A stretch of 64,000 nt of DNA from Caballeronia sp. INDeC2 (GCF_023631325.1 NZ_JALQDG010000049.1:143206-207205), one strand, 5' to 3'; positions 17,480-26,988 are shown, numbered from the stretch's first letter. A program made the numbers and translations. The notes: generated by a model from the sequence alone, not told the origin.

Positions 17480-19174
17480 GTGCTAAATAACATGTTGCCG
17501 ACGCCGCGCGAAAGCCGCAGCGGCGCGGCGATCCTGGCCGATACGCTGCGCCAGTTCGACGTGCCCGTCGTCACGTTCATTCCGGGTGAGGGCATTCTGG
17601 AACTCGTCGACGAACTCGCGGTGCGCGCGCCGTCGATTCGACTCGCGAGCTTTCGTCACGAAGCGGGCATGGCATTCGCCGCGCAGGCCATCGGGCAATT
17701 GAGCGGCCAGCCGGGCGTCTGTCTGGCGGCGCGCGCGCCCGGCGCGCTCAACACGACGCTCGCCGTGCATACCGCGCATACCGACAGCGCGCCGCTCGTG
17801 ATGATCGTCGGGCAGGCGGGCATGGGCGCCGCCGAGCGCGAAGCGATGCTCGGCGTCGGCCATTTCCATCAGGTGTTCGGGCCGCTCGCCAAGTGGGTCG
17901 GACTGATCGAGTCGGCGGCGCGTATTCCTGAAATGCTCTCGCGAGCCTGGCACGTCGCGATGTCGGGGCGTCGCGGGCCCGTCGTGCTGGTTCTGCCTGA
18001 GGATGTCTCGCGCGAGCTCGCCGAGGTCGCCGATCTGCCGCGTCCGTCGCCGTCGGCCGCCGCCCCCACCGCGCCCGACCTCGCGCGCTTCAGGGGCCTG
18101 CTTGCGGCGGCGCAGAGGCCGCTCATGATCGTCGGCGGCACCGGCTGGCAGAGCGACTCGCTGCGCGTGCTGACCGAGCTCGCCAACACGCACGGCGTGC
18201 CGCTTGCGACGACCTATCGCCGCCGCGACCTGATCGACCATGAGCATCCGAGCTTTGTCGGCGAAATCGGGCTGGGCATCGACAAGTCGCTCGCCGAGCG
18301 CATCGCCCAGGCCGATCTCGTGATCGTGGTGAACGGACGGCTCAGCGAACTGAACACCGTCGGGGCAGGCGCTTTCAGCGGCTTCACGCTCTGGACGCCG
18401 CCGCGCCAGGCTAACGTGCTGGTGCACGTCCACCCGGAGCCGACCGAGCTCAATAGCGCCTATCGCGCGGACCTCGCCATCCCTGCCGATGCGAACGCAT
18501 TCGTAGAGGCCTGGGCCGATGCCGCCGCGCACAGCCCGGCGCCCGGCGCACCGGATGCCGGGCGTGCTGCTTGGCTTGCCACGGCGCGCGCAGAGCGCCT
18601 TGCTTTCACGAGCTCGGGGAGTTGCACGGGTCCGCTCGATCTGCGCGCGGCCTACGCCACGCTCGACGCCGCGCTGCCCGACGACGCCCTCGTCGCCTCT
18701 GGCGCGGGTGCCTATGCGATGTGGCCGCAGCGCTATTTGCGGCATCGCCGGCCGGGCACGCAACTTGGGCCGAAGAGCGGAGCGATGGGTTACGGGCTGG
18801 CTGCGGCGATCGGCGCGGCGCTCCTCGCGCCTGCCCGGCGGGTTGTCGCCGTGGCGGGCGACGGCTGCTTCATGATGCACGCCGAGGAGTTGGAGACCGC
18901 CGTGCGGCTCGGGATCGATCTGCTCGTGATCGTGGTGAACAACCGCTCGTATGGCGCGATCGAGAGCGCCCAGCGCCGCCAGTTCGGCCGCACGACGGGC
19001 ACGGCGCTCGGCGCGATCGATTTCGCTTCGTTCGCGCGGGCGCTTGGCGCGCGCGGCGAGACCGTCGAGACGACCGACGCGTTCGCGCCCGCGCTTCATC
19101 GCGCGAAGGCCGCACGCGGCGTGTCGCTGATCGAACTGCGCGTGTCCTCCGACGTGACCAAGCCGGTCGGCTAA
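17480..19174 (+). CDS. ThDP-dependent enzyme, acetolactate synthase / benzoylformate decarboxylase-like
   Basis: 564-residue three-domain thiamine-diphosphate enzyme. The N-terminal pyrimidine-binding domain has the catalytic-type Glu61 (SFRHEAGMAF). The central domain spans ~190-340. The C-terminal diphosphate domain has the GDG...NN motif (VAGDGCFMMHAEELE near 458, ending VIVVNN near 488). Such proteins carry out decarboxylation or carboligation of 2-keto acids. It lies between a porin gene and an FAD amine-oxidase-like gene, so a 2-keto acid made by the oxidase is an attractive substrate; this is inference. GTG 17480 is preferred because GAGGA lies about nine bases upstream; ATG 17492 is possible. 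Possible alternatives are acetolactate synthase, oxalyl-CoA decarboxylase or sulfopyruvate decarboxylase-like roles. Confidence 0.85.
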   Translation: MLNNMLPTPRESRSGAAILADTLRQFDVPVVTFIPGEGILELVDELAVRAPSIRLASFRHEAGMAFAAQAIGQLSGQPGVCLAARAPGALNTTLAVHTAHTDSAPLVMIVGQAGMGAAEREAMLGVGHFHQVFGPLAKWVGLIESAARIPEMLSRAWHVAMSGRRGPVVLVLPEDVSRELAEVADLPRPSPSAAAPTAPDLARFRGLLAAAQRPLMIVGGTGWQSDSLRVLTELANTHGVPLATTYRRRDLIDHEHPSFVGEIGLGIDKSLAERIAQADLVIVVNGRLSELNTVGAGAFSGFTLWTPPRQANVLVHVHPEPTELNSAYRADLAIPADANAFVEAWADAAAHSPAPGAPDAGRAAWLATARAERLAFTSSGSCTGPLDLRAAYATLDAALPDDALVASGAGAYAMWPQRYLRHRRPGTQLGPKSGAMGYGLAAAIGAALLAPARRVVAVAGDGCFMMHAEELETAVRLGIDLLVIVVNNRSYGAIESAQRRQFGRTTGTALGAIDFASFARALGARGETVETTDAFAPALHRAKAARGVSLIELRVSSDVTKPVG

Positions 19175-19201
19175 CCGTATTCAAGTTTCCGAATTCAAAC
19201 G

Positions 19202-20578
19202 ATGAGCCACTCTCTTTCCGATCCACATGTCGCGGTCGTCGGCGCCGGCATCGCCGGGCTGACGGCGGCCTACCGCCTGCAGCAGGCCGGTGTGCGCGTG
19301 ACCGTCTTCGATGCGCAGCCGGTCGTCGGCGGACGCATGGGAGATCGCCGCGAAGGCGATCTCGTGTTCAACAGCGGCGCGCGACTCGTGTATCGGTTCG
19401 GCCGGGTGTTCAACCGGCTCGTCGACGAGCTGTCGCTCGGCGACGCGCTGGTGCCGCTTCACCGGCTGAGCGCGCGATGCATCGCCCCCGGCGGCGAGCA
19501 CACCATCGAACTGATGCCCTCGCCGCGCTCGCTCGCCACGCCGGGTCTCGCCGCCGGCGAACGCCTGCGGCTCGTCACGCATGCGCTTTCGATGCGCCGC
19601 CTGAAGCCGCGCGTCGACCCCGACTGGGCGACGAGCGCGCTCGACGCCGATCCCCGGCTCGATCGAATCACGCTCGCCGAGTACATCCGCGAGGCCCTGG
19701 GGCCGAACGTGCTTGCGCGAATGGTCGAACCGGTGTTTCGCGCGACGCGCAGCTTCAATCCCGAGACGCTGTCGGCGCTCTTCTATGCGTCGACGGTGCC
19801 GCACATGATCGGCGAGACCACCGTGCATACGCTGAAGGGCGGCATGGGCCGGGTGTGTCACGCGCTCGCCGCGCAACTGACCGTACGCACCTCGACGCCC
19901 GTGCGCACCATCCGGCGCGGCGCGGCGGGCGACGGCGTCGAGCTGACGCTCGCGAACGGCGAACGCGTGCATGCCGACTACGCCGTGTGCGCGGTGGAAG
20001 GCTCGCTTGCGAAGGCGCTCGTCGAAGCGCCGACGAGCGCCGAGCGCACCATGCTCGACGCCGTGCGCTACAACGCGCTCGGCGTCGTGCACTACGGCTT
20101 CGCGTTGCCGCTGCCGCCGAAGATGAACTTCGCGATGCGCGGCCAGCCCGGCAGGATCGCGACCTACCAGCAGCTGCCCGCCGCGCCTGCGAGCGGCCGG
20201 CCGCTCAATCAGATTTATTGCCAGCTCACGCCCGAAGCCGCCGACGAGGCCGTGCGACGCGGCCTCGAAAACGCGCTGGATGTGCTGGTGCGCGACGAGC
20301 TGCGCTCGCGCATTCCGGATTTCGACCGGCATGTGGTCGCGGTCGCGAACCAGTGGATCCCGCGCAAGCTGCCGGTGTTCTCGCCGGGATATGGAGCGCG
20401 CGTGGCGAATTTCTGGGCCTGGCAGGAAGACCGCCAGCAAGGCGGCGCGAGCGCGATCGTGTATTGCGGCGACTGGCTCTCGCAAGCGCTCCTGACGGGC
20501 GCGTGCGCGAGCGGCGAGCGCGCCGCGAAGACGCTCTTTGCACGTATGCAGGCGGCCATGACGTGCGCGAGCGCCTAG
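19202..20578 (+). CDS. FAD-dependent amine oxidase / protoporphyrinogen oxidase-like protein
   Basis: 458 residues. The N-terminal Rossmann motif is VAVVGAGIAGLTAAYRL, followed by the GGRMGDR signature that marks the flavin amine-oxidase/PPOX/phytoene-desaturase superfamily. A central substrate region and a late second FAD block (YCGDWLSQALLTGACASGERAA) complete the fold. No signal peptide is seen, so it should be cytoplasmic. It follows the ThDP enzyme gene by 27 bp, with no strong Shine-Dalgarno. A role in oxidising an amine or amino acid to an imine/keto acid would fit the neighbouring racemase and decarboxylase-like enzymes, but desaturation chemistry cannot be excluded. Confidence 0.82.
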   Translation: MSHSLSDPHVAVVGAGIAGLTAAYRLQQAGVRVTVFDAQPVVGGRMGDRREGDLVFNSGARLVYRFGRVFNRLVDELSLGDALVPLHRLSARCIAPGGEHTIELMPSPRSLATPGLAAGERLRLVTHALSMRRLKPRVDPDWATSALDADPRLDRITLAEYIREALGPNVLARMVEPVFRATRSFNPETLSALFYASTVPHMIGETTVHTLKGGMGRVCHALAAQLTVRTSTPVRTIRRGAAGDGVELTLANGERVHADYAVCAVEGSLAKALVEAPTSAERTMLDAVRYNALGVVHYGFALPLPPKMNFAMRGQPGRIATYQQLPAAPASGRPLNQIYCQLTPEAADEAVRRGLENALDVLVRDELRSRIPDFDRHVVAVANQWIPRKLPVFSPGYGARVANFWAWQEDRQQGGASAIVYCGDWLSQALLTGACASGERAAKTLFARMQAAMTCASA

Positions 20579-20722
20579 AAATTAGGCAAAACGCAGCGAA
20601 TTGTAGCGAAACGGCAATTGCTCGGCGCGCTTTAATGCCGTGCGAACTATCGGTGATAAAAAACATTGCAGACCTGCCGCCGTTCTCGCAACGGGTTTCC
20701 GATCGAACTTTGGGGAGTCAAC

Positions 20723-21763
20723 ATGGAGATGAGGATGAACAGAGATGGGCGCATCTGCGCGGCCCGGCGTCTGGCCTGCCGCAAGCTGTCGGCTATGCTC
20801 GGCGCGACGATGGTGGTTGCGTTGGCATCGGCCGGGGGACCCGTGGCGGCCGAAACACCCGCCACGACCGTCATCGGGATTGCGAACCTCGGGCCGCATC
20901 CGTCGCTCCAGAAGACGATCGAAGGCTTCAAGCAGCAGATGGCGAACGAAGGTTATGTGGAAGGCAAGAACACGAGCTACGTGTACAGCGACGCCAATTT
21001 CACTCAGGCGCTGATGCCGCAAATGTTCTCCCAGATCGTGGCGAAGCATCCGGCGCTGATCCTGACTGTGACGACGTCGGTTTCGCAGGTGGCGCGCTCG
21101 GCCATCGTCGATCCAAAGACGCCGCTCATCTTCACCGAGGTTACGGACCCGGTGGCGGCCGGCCTCGTGCCGAACTGGAAGCAGGGCGGCGAGCGCTTTA
21201 CCGGCTCGTCGGATCTGCAGGATTTCGACGCCGTGCTCGCGTTCGCCAAGAAGGCGTTTCCGGGGGTGAAGTCGTTCGGCACGCTTTACAACGCAGGCGA
21301 GGCGAACGACGTCGTCACCACGAAGGCGCTGGAAGCCGCCGCCCAGCGCGCCGGCCTCGCCTTTCGCCCGGTCAGCGTCGACACGGTCAACGACATCACG
21401 CAGCGCGCGCAGTTGCTCAAGGGCGTGGGCTTCGTCTATGTCACCGGTTCGAATCTCGTGCAGTCCGCGATTCCCGCAGTGGCCGCGAGCATGCAGCGCC
21501 TGAAGATTCCCGTGCTCAGTTCAGAGACCGAAGCGATCAAGAAGGGCATGGCGACGGCGTCCTACGCGGTTTCGCTGGGGTCGGTGGGCGCGAACGCCGC
21601 GAAGCTCGCGGGACGCGTGCTGAAAGGCGAGAAGACTTCGGCGCTGCCGCCCGCGATGCCTACGGCCGCGGACTACGTGACGTCGATCAGCAGGAGTCAG
21701 TTCCAGTCGCTGGGGCTCAAGGTGCCCGCCGAATTCGAGGATTGCAAATGCTTCATCAACTAA
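20723..21763 (+). CDS. ABC transporter solute-binding protein, ABC_sub_bind (COG2984) family, copy 2
   Basis: 346-residue periplasmic binding protein. ATG 20723 has GGGGAG about six bases upstream; a further in-frame ATG lies two codons on. A basic start and a hydrophobic helix (MLGATMVVALASAGGPVAA) form the signal peptide. The mature domain begins TTVIGIANLGPHPSL, nearly the same as in copy 1 at 14860-15882, and the C-terminus ends CKCFIN against CNCFIN in copy 1. The ATPase and permease genes follow directly. The pair probably arose by duplication and may bind related substrates. Confidence 0.9.
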   Translation: MEMRMNRDGRICAARRLACRKLSAMLGATMVVALASAGGPVAAETPATTVIGIANLGPHPSLQKTIEGFKQQMANEGYVEGKNTSYVYSDANFTQALMPQMFSQIVAKHPALILTVTTSVSQVARSAIVDPKTPLIFTEVTDPVAAGLVPNWKQGGERFTGSSDLQDFDAVLAFAKKAFPGVKSFGTLYNAGEANDVVTTKALEAAAQRAGLAFRPVSVDTVNDITQRAQLLKGVGFVYVTGSNLVQSAIPAVAASMQRLKIPVLSSETEAIKKGMATASYAVSLGSVGANAAKLAGRVLKGEKTSALPPAMPTAADYVTSISRSQFQSLGLKVPAEFEDCKCFIN

Positions 21764-21792
21764 ACGGCCGCCGTGCGGCCAGGGTCACCACG

Positions 21793-22596
21793 ATGCGCGA
21801 GCGCCCCATACTCATGCTGTTGGCAGAGAAGATCTGCAAGACGTTCCATCCGGGCACCGTGGACGAGCGTATCGCTCTATCGGATGTTTCGCTGAAGCTG
21901 CATGCCGGCGATTTCGCCGTCGTCGTGGGCGGCAACGGCGCGGGGAAGTCGACGTTCCTGAACTTGCTGGCGGGCGAGGTGACGCCGGACAGCGGCACCA
22001 TCACCGTCGGCGGCTGCGACGTGACGGCGCTGCCCACGCACAGACGCGCGCGGCACATCGCACGCGTGTTTCAGGACCCGTCGGTCGGTACCGCCGCTGC
22101 GCTGAGTCTCGAAGAAAATCTTGCGGTGGCGAACCGGCGCGGGCTCAAGCGCAGGTTCAGCCTGGGACTCACGCAGTCGTTGTCCCATGAACTCCGTGAA
22201 CGCATTGCCTCGTTCGATCTCGGGCTGGAGAAGCGAATGAAGACCAAGGCGTCGCTGCTCTCGGGCGGCCAGCGCCAGGCGCTGTCGCTGCTGATGGCGG
22301 TGCTGCAGCGCCCCGAGCTGCTGTTGCTCGACGAACACACGGCCGCACTCGATCCACGAACGGCCGCGATCGTCATGCGGGTGACCGAGCAGGTCGTGCG
22401 TGAGGCGAGCCTTACGACGCTGATGGTCACGCACAACATGCAGCACGCGATCGATTACGGCAACCGGCTCATCATGATGCGCGACGGGCGCATCGTCGGC
22501 GATCTGACGGGCGACGCGAAGCGCGCGATGACGGTCGAGAAACTGGTGGCAACCTTCAATGACGAGCCTGCAACGGCACTCACGGTGAACTCATGA
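21793..22596 (+). CDS. ABC transporter ATP-binding protein (COG1101 type)
   Basis: 267-residue cytoplasmic ATPase. Visible motifs are Walker A (GGNGAGKST, near residue 46), a Q-loop (VFQDPSVGT), the signature LSGGQRQALSLL, Walker B (LLLLDEHTAALDP) and the switch histidine (MVTHNMQHA). It overlaps the permease gene by 4 bp (ATGA). The start is uncertain: ATG 21748 would overlap the SBP gene, ATG 21793 lies 29 bp after its stop, and ATG 21814 begins right at the conserved domain. The very long open frame upstream in this phase is a high-GC artefact. Confidence 0.9.
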   Translation: MRERPILMLLAEKICKTFHPGTVDERIALSDVSLKLHAGDFAVVVGGNGAGKSTFLNLLAGEVTPDSGTITVGGCDVTALPTHRRARHIARVFQDPSVGTAAALSLEENLAVANRRGLKRRFSLGLTQSLSHELRERIASFDLGLEKRMKTKASLLSGGQRQALSLLMAVLQRPELLLLDEHTAALDPRTAAIVMRVTEQVVREASLTTLMVTHNMQHAIDYGNRLIMMRDGRIVGDLTGDAKRAMTVEKLVATFNDEPATALTVNS

Positions 22597-23513
22597 ACTT
22601 TTTGAGCGGCTTCCTCGATCTGGTGCCTGTGGGACTGATGCAGGGCCTGACCTATGCGCTGATCGCCATCGCGATCATGATCCCCTTTCGCATCCTCAGT
22701 TTTGCGGACATGACCGGAGAGGGCGCGTTTCCCTTTGGCGCATGCGTCTGCGCCAAGTTCCTGATGCTCGGGCTCAATCCGGTCATGGCGCTGCTCGGCG
22801 GCGCGCTCGCCGGCTTCATCGCGGGACTCGCCACGGGCTACATTCACGAGAAGGCGAAGATCAACACGCTCTTGTGCGGCATTCTCGTGCTGTCGATGCT
22901 CTATTCCATCGACATTCGCGTGATGGGGCAGCCGAACGCCGCGCTCTTCGCGTTCCCGAGCGTGTTCTTGTGGCTGCCCGGCGACGCCGGCGGCTACCTG
23001 CCGCGCATCGCGATGCTCGGCGTGATCGACGTGGCGATCGCCGCGTGCGTGCTCTGGTTCCTCGGCACAGAGCATGGCCTCGCGATGCGCGCGATCGGCT
23101 CGAGCGTGTCGATGGCGAAGGCGCAGGGCATCAACGTGAAGGTCTACACGCTGATCGGCCTCGGTCTCGCGAATCTTTTCGCCGCGCTCGGCGGCGCGAT
23201 GCTCGCGCAGAACCAGGGCTTCTCCGACGTGAACATGGGCTTCGGCGTCCTCGTGAACGGCCTGGCGGCGCTGCTGCTCGGCGAGGCCGTGATCGGCAAT
23301 CGTTCGATGACGCGCCAGGTGATCGCGCCGGTGCTCGGTTCGATCATCTACTTCCAGTTGATATCGGCGGTGCTCGCACTCGGCTTCCAGCCATCCGATC
23401 TCAAGCTCGTCACGGCGCTTTTCGTGCTCGGCACGCTGCTGTCCATGGCGAAGCGCAAGAAGCGCGGGTCCGCGCGCAAGAAACTCGAACCGGTGGGTTC
23501 GGCCGGCAGTTGA
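22593..23513 (+). CDS. ABC transporter permease (COG4120 type)
   Basis: 306-residue integral membrane protein with about eight hydrophobic segments (first: LMQGLTYALIAIAIMIPFRI) and a lysine/arginine-rich cytoplasmic tail (KRKKRGSARKKLE). The BPD_transp_2 layout resembles branched-chain amino acid permeases, and such permeases accompany COG2984 binding proteins. The start overlaps the ATPase stop (ATGA). It completes the SBP-ATPase-permease importer. Relatives with this gene set include aromatic amino acid and other unassigned importers. Confidence 0.9.
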   Translation: MNFLSGFLDLVPVGLMQGLTYALIAIAIMIPFRILSFADMTGEGAFPFGACVCAKFLMLGLNPVMALLGGALAGFIAGLATGYIHEKAKINTLLCGILVLSMLYSIDIRVMGQPNAALFAFPSVFLWLPGDAGGYLPRIAMLGVIDVAIAACVLWFLGTEHGLAMRAIGSSVSMAKAQGINVKVYTLIGLGLANLFAALGGAMLAQNQGFSDVNMGFGVLVNGLAALLLGEAVIGNRSMTRQVIAPVLGSIIYFQLISAVLALGFQPSDLKLVTALFVLGTLLSMAKRKKRGSARKKLEPVGSAGS

Positions 23514-23540
23514 TCCGACGCTTCGCAACAGGGCAGGAAA

Positions 23541-23577
23541 AAAGGGGCCGCGCGATATCGTGCGGCCCCTTCGTTTG
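23541..23577. terminator. Bidirectional Rho-independent terminator
   Basis: GC-rich perfect hairpin (GGGGCCGC at 23544-23551, GCGGCCCC at 23562-23569, 10-base loop), with an A-run before and a T-rich stretch after. It sits between the convergent permease and ubiX-like genes and can end transcription from both sides. Confidence 0.85.
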
Positions 23578-23631
23578 AAATTTCGCGCAGGGCGGATATG
23601 GCTATCGACGACCCTTCGACAGCAGGCGCAA

Positions 23632-24219
23632 TCAGTTCGCCTTGCTCAGCCCGGCCCACCGTGCGTAAGCATCCGGGTCATTGATCCCGAACTGGTCGAT
23701 CACGCGCTGCACCGTATAATCGACGAGCGCCTCGATGCTCTCCGGCCTCGCGTAGAAAGACGGCAGCGGCGGCATGATGACGCCGCCCATCTGCGTGACG
23801 AGCGTCATGTTGTTCAGATGCGCGAGCGTGAGCGGCGTTTCGCGTGCGAGCAGCACGAGCTTGCGCCGCTCCTTGAGCGTGACGTCGGCGGCACGCGTGA
23901 CGAGGTTGTCGTCGAGACCGTGGGCGATCGCCGCGAGCGTCTTCATCGAGCACGGCGCGACGACCATGCCGTCGTGCTGGAACGATCCGCTCGCGAGCGT
24001 CGCACCGATTTCGCCGGGCTCGTGCCATTCACTCGCGAGCGCGCGTACGGCCGTGCGCTCGAGCGCCATCTCGTCGTGCAGCGTGAGCCAGCCCGCGCGC
24101 GAGACGATCAGATGGGTTTCGACCGCCCGCTCGCGCAGCGCCGCGAGCAGACGCACGCCATAGATCGCGCCCGTCGCGCCCGTTATCGCGACGACGATGC
24201 GGGGCTGGCGCGGGCTCAT
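23632..24219 (-). CDS. UbiX/Pad1-family flavin prenyltransferase
   Basis: 195-residue flavoprotein that would attach a prenyl group to FMN to make prenylated FMN, the cofactor of UbiD-type decarboxylases. Family motifs are VVAITGATGAIYGVRLL at the N-terminus, ASGSF, MVVAPCSMKTLAAIAHG and the RRKLVLLARETPL block. ATG 24219 gives the standard length (190-210); the longer frame to 24972 overlaps ubiD antisense-free coding and is not credible. It overlaps the ubiD-like gene by 4 bp, a tight pair as in vanillate or hydroxybenzoate decarboxylase operons. Confidence 0.92.
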   Translation of the reverse strand: MSPRQPRIVVAITGATGAIYGVRLLAALRERAVETHLIVSRAGWLTLHDEMALERTAVRALASEWHEPGEIGATLASGSFQHDGMVVAPCSMKTLAAIAHGLDDNLVTRAADVTLKERRKLVLLARETPLTLAHLNNMTLVTQMGGVIMPPLPSFYARPESIEALVDYTVQRVIDQFGINDPDAYARWAGLSKAN

Positions 24220-25559
24220 CGAAATGTCCGCGGACTGAAGTGCGGCAGGTAATCGTCCAGCGCGAGCGTCTCGGCGCCCGGGATCGACTTGCGCTCGAAC
24301 TCCGCTTCGCGTCGCCACGGCTTGGTGGCGTCGATGGCGAGGCGGCCCCAGTGGTCCCTGTGCGGATCGCGATAAAAACCAGGCACGTCCGGGATCACCA
24401 TCGTGCGCGTGTCCGCGCGGCCGCGCGTGAGAAAGGCCCAGATGACTTCGTTCATGTCGTAGATATCGACGTCCTTGTCGACGACGATGCACAGCTTGTT
24501 GTAGTCGAGATGCGAGCCGAGCGCAGCGAGCAATGCGTGCTGCGCGTGGCCGTCGTATTGCTTGTCGATCTTGATGATCGTGTTCATGACCGTGGGCTTG
24601 CAGGTGACGTCGAGCACGCCGCGCACCTGCGCCGACACGGCCTTGTAGATGCGGGCCGCGGTCGCGGCTTCGAGCGGGCGCAGGTCCTCGTCGGAACCGC
24701 AAATGAGACCGTGAAAGACGGCGCCTTCGCGCCAGCCGACATGCGTCACTTCGAAAACATGGTTGTCCCCGACTTCGACGTAATAGCCCATGAACTCGCC
24801 GAACGGCCCTTCCGGACGCCGCTCGTTCGGCAGGATGCGGCCTTCGATCACGATCTCGGCGGCCACCGGAATGTCCAGGTCGAGCGTGAGCGCGCGGCGC
24901 ATCGCGAGCGGGCCGCCGCGCATCGCGGCCGCGAGCGCCAGCTCGTCGCCGTCGGGCGGCAGTGAGACGCATGCGCTCATGAAGAGTTCAGGCGCCGCGC
25001 CGATCAGGATCGCCGCTTCCAGCGGCTCGCCGCGCGCCTCGGCGCGCAATTGGTACTGCGCGAGATCGTGGCTGCTGCCGAGACGAATCCGCAGCTCGGA
25101 GTCCGAGACGACCATCGAGCGGTGAAACGACAGGTTCGGCACGCCGCTGTCCGGGTCCTTCGCCAGAAAGATGCCGGATGTGATGTAGGGCGCGCCGTCG
25201 CGCTCGTGATAGGTGAGGATGGGCAGATCGGAAAGCGTGCCCGTCACCCAGTCGGATGGCATCGGAACGTGTTCGAACGCGCTCTCGAGGGTCGAGGCGA
25301 GCGAGATCTCGCGATCGAGGCGGGCGCAGAATGTTTCATCGGGTGCGCAGCGGATGATTTCGCGCAGACGGTCATGATCGCTGTAAAGATTGAGCAACAC
25401 CGGCAGCCTGCTTCCGCGCACGTTCTCGAACAGGACGGGCTTAGTGTTTTCCCGCTGAAGCCGTCGCGCGACCGCTGCCGCTTCGAAACGCGGATCGACT
25501 TCTCGTGTGACGGTCAAAAGGTCGCCGCGCGCGCGCAGGCGGGAGAGGTAGTGTCTCAT
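24216..25559 (-). CDS. UbiD-family prenyl-FMN-dependent decarboxylase
   Basis: 447 residues of the UbiD family (reversible decarboxylation of aromatic or unsaturated acids). The conserved active-site block RRPEGPFGEFMGYY carries the two catalytic-type glutamates, and the central SFHRSMVVSDSELRIRLG/HDL stretch supplies cofactor-binding residues. It is somewhat shorter than UbiD (about 490). It is translated together with the UbiX-like protein. A divergent AraC-type regulator gene lies 277 bp away, and an aldehyde dehydrogenase gene follows that. The natural acid substrate is unknown; context suggests an aromatic carboxylate. Confidence 0.9.
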   Translation of the reverse strand: MRHYLSRLRARGDLLTVTREVDPRFEAAAVARRLQRENTKPVLFENVRGSRLPVLLNLYSDHDRLREIIRCAPDETFCARLDREISLASTLESAFEHVPMPSDWVTGTLSDLPILTYHERDGAPYITSGIFLAKDPDSGVPNLSFHRSMVVSDSELRIRLGSSHDLAQYQLRAEARGEPLEAAILIGAAPELFMSACVSLPPDGDELALAAAMRGGPLAMRRALTLDLDIPVAAEIVIEGRILPNERRPEGPFGEFMGYYVEVGDNHVFEVTHVGWREGAVFHGLICGSDEDLRPLEAATAARIYKAVSAQVRGVLDVTCKPTVMNTIIKIDKQYDGHAQHALLAALGSHLDYNKLCIVVDKDVDIYDMNEVIWAFLTRGRADTRTMVIPDVPGFYRDPHRDHWGRLAIDATKPWRREAEFERKSIPGAETLALDDYLPHFSPRTFR

Positions 25560-25836
25560 CGTGAGCGAATCCGCGAATCGTGAAATGAGCGCCGATGCCG
25601 CACGAAGCGGCGGCGAGCGCAGGTGCTTCTCTTATAGCCGACGAAGGTGGCGGGATGATTCGCAAAAGCGCGGCAAAACTAGGAAATAGGTTTTTTTTGC
25701 CGCGCACGCGGCGTCATGGGACATGCGGCGCCATGCTTCCGGTGACGGATAACCCGCTTGATGGGACATAATGAAGCGCGCGCGGCGAAGCGCAAGACAC
25801 GAGCGGCGCCGCGCGGCTATTCATCGGGGAGACGCA

Positions 25837-26988
25837 ATGACGAACGACCATACGGGCCTCTTCAGAAACGCGCTGGCGGGGCCGCAGGCACGCCTGACCG
25901 AAGCGTTCTATCAATTACGGGTGCGTCCCGACTGCGTGAGCGTGCCCGAGTTCGGCTTGTACGGTGCGATCGTCTCGGTGCCCGGCGAAGCGGAGGAGGG
26001 TGCCTGGAAGATGGCGAGCATTCGCGACGATATCTTTCTTGTCGTGTCGGACTGCAACTACGCGCACAGTCGCTCGGAGAACGTTCTGCCGGAGGGCTTC
26101 GTCGAGTTTCACTTTTCGCTCTCGGGTCCCGCAAGCGTGGATTTTTCGGACGCTGGTCAGTTACACGTCAATGCGCCCAACCTGCTCGTCTGCGTCCAGG
26201 GCACCGACGTGCAATATCAGGTGACATGCGGGCCCGGGCCGTGGCAATCGGTTGGCATGTACGTGACGCGGCGCTATTTCGACCGCCTCGTGCATGCGCT
26301 CGGCGGCGAGGCCGATAAGATCCGCTCCGAGTTCGCCACGATCGGTCACGACCAGATCTACAACCGTCAGATGCCGTTCAGCGTCGAGGCGTTGCAGATT
26401 GCCGAGCGACTGCTCGCCTCGCCGTATCACGGCGCGCGGCAACTGCTTTATCTCGAAGGAAAGTGCACGGAGATCCTTTGTGCCTGCATCGAGATGTGGC
26501 TTGCGCATCTCAATGCGGACAAGCCCGGCGAGACGCTTTCCGCACGCGATCTGCGGCTCATCGAGCAGGCGCAGAAAATCATCGTCTCGGACCTGCGCGT
26601 TTCGCCGACCATTCCGGAACTGGCGCGCGCAGTCGGCACCAACTCATCGAAGCTGAAGCGCGGCTTCAAGTTCCTGTACGGCATGACCATCTTCGAATAC
26701 GGGCATCGTTGCCGCATGAATCATGCGTTGCGGCTGCTCGTCGATGAGCGGCTGCCCGTCGGACAGGTCGCGCTTGCGACCAGTTATCAGCATCAAACCA
26801 GCTTTACCGCCGCCTTTCGCGACTACTTCGGATTTGCGCCGAAGGACGCGCGCCGGCTTGCGAGCCCGGCGATTCAGCGACATGAAACGCGGGCGGCAGC
26901 AGCGCCGCTCGCGCCCGAGCGCATGGCTGATGCCAGCGTGTCTGTGAGGACACAATCCGCGACAACCGAGAATGCGGGCAAGCCGTGA
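25837..26988 (+). CDS. AraC-family transcriptional regulator
   Basis: 383-residue regulator. The N-terminal ~230 residues form an effector domain without a recognised name here. The C-terminal double helix-turn-helix (residues ~245-345: IPELARAVGTNSSKLKRGFK, the VGQVALATSYQHQTSFTAAFR core and FGFAPKD) is typical AraC/PchR type. ATG 25837 has GGGGAG upstream and is preferred to the earlier frame start. It is divergent from the ubiD-ubiX-like pair and upstream of the aldehyde dehydrogenase gene, so it likely controls one or both. Confidence 0.88.
   Translation: MTNDHTGLFRNALAGPQARLTEAFYQLRVRPDCVSVPEFGLYGAIVSVPGEAEEGAWKMASIRDDIFLVVSDCNYAHSRSENVLPEGFVEFHFSLSGPASVDFSDAGQLHVNAPNLLVCVQGTDVQYQVTCGPGPWQSVGMYVTRRYFDRLVHALGGEADKIRSEFATIGHDQIYNRQMPFSVEALQIAERLLASPYHGARQLLYLEGKCTEILCACIEMWLAHLNADKPGETLSARDLRLIEQAQKIIVSDLRVSPTIPELARAVGTNSSKLKRGFKFLYGMTIFEYGHRCRMNHALRLLVDERLPVGQVALATSYQHQTSFTAAFRDYFGFAPKDARRLASPAIQRHETRAAAAPLAPERMADASVSVRTQSATTENAGKP

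Noticed and set aside
17483..19099. 538-codon ORF antisense to the ThDP enzyme
   Set aside because: No motif and Arg-rich composition; the sense strand carries the GDG-NN motif and clean enzyme features.
18571..22596. A 1341-codon open frame on the plus strand
   Set aside because: Its first ~1060 codons are Arg/Ala/Gly-rich out-of-frame reading of the ThDP, FAD and SBP genes. Only the last 267 codons (the ABC ATPase) are real.
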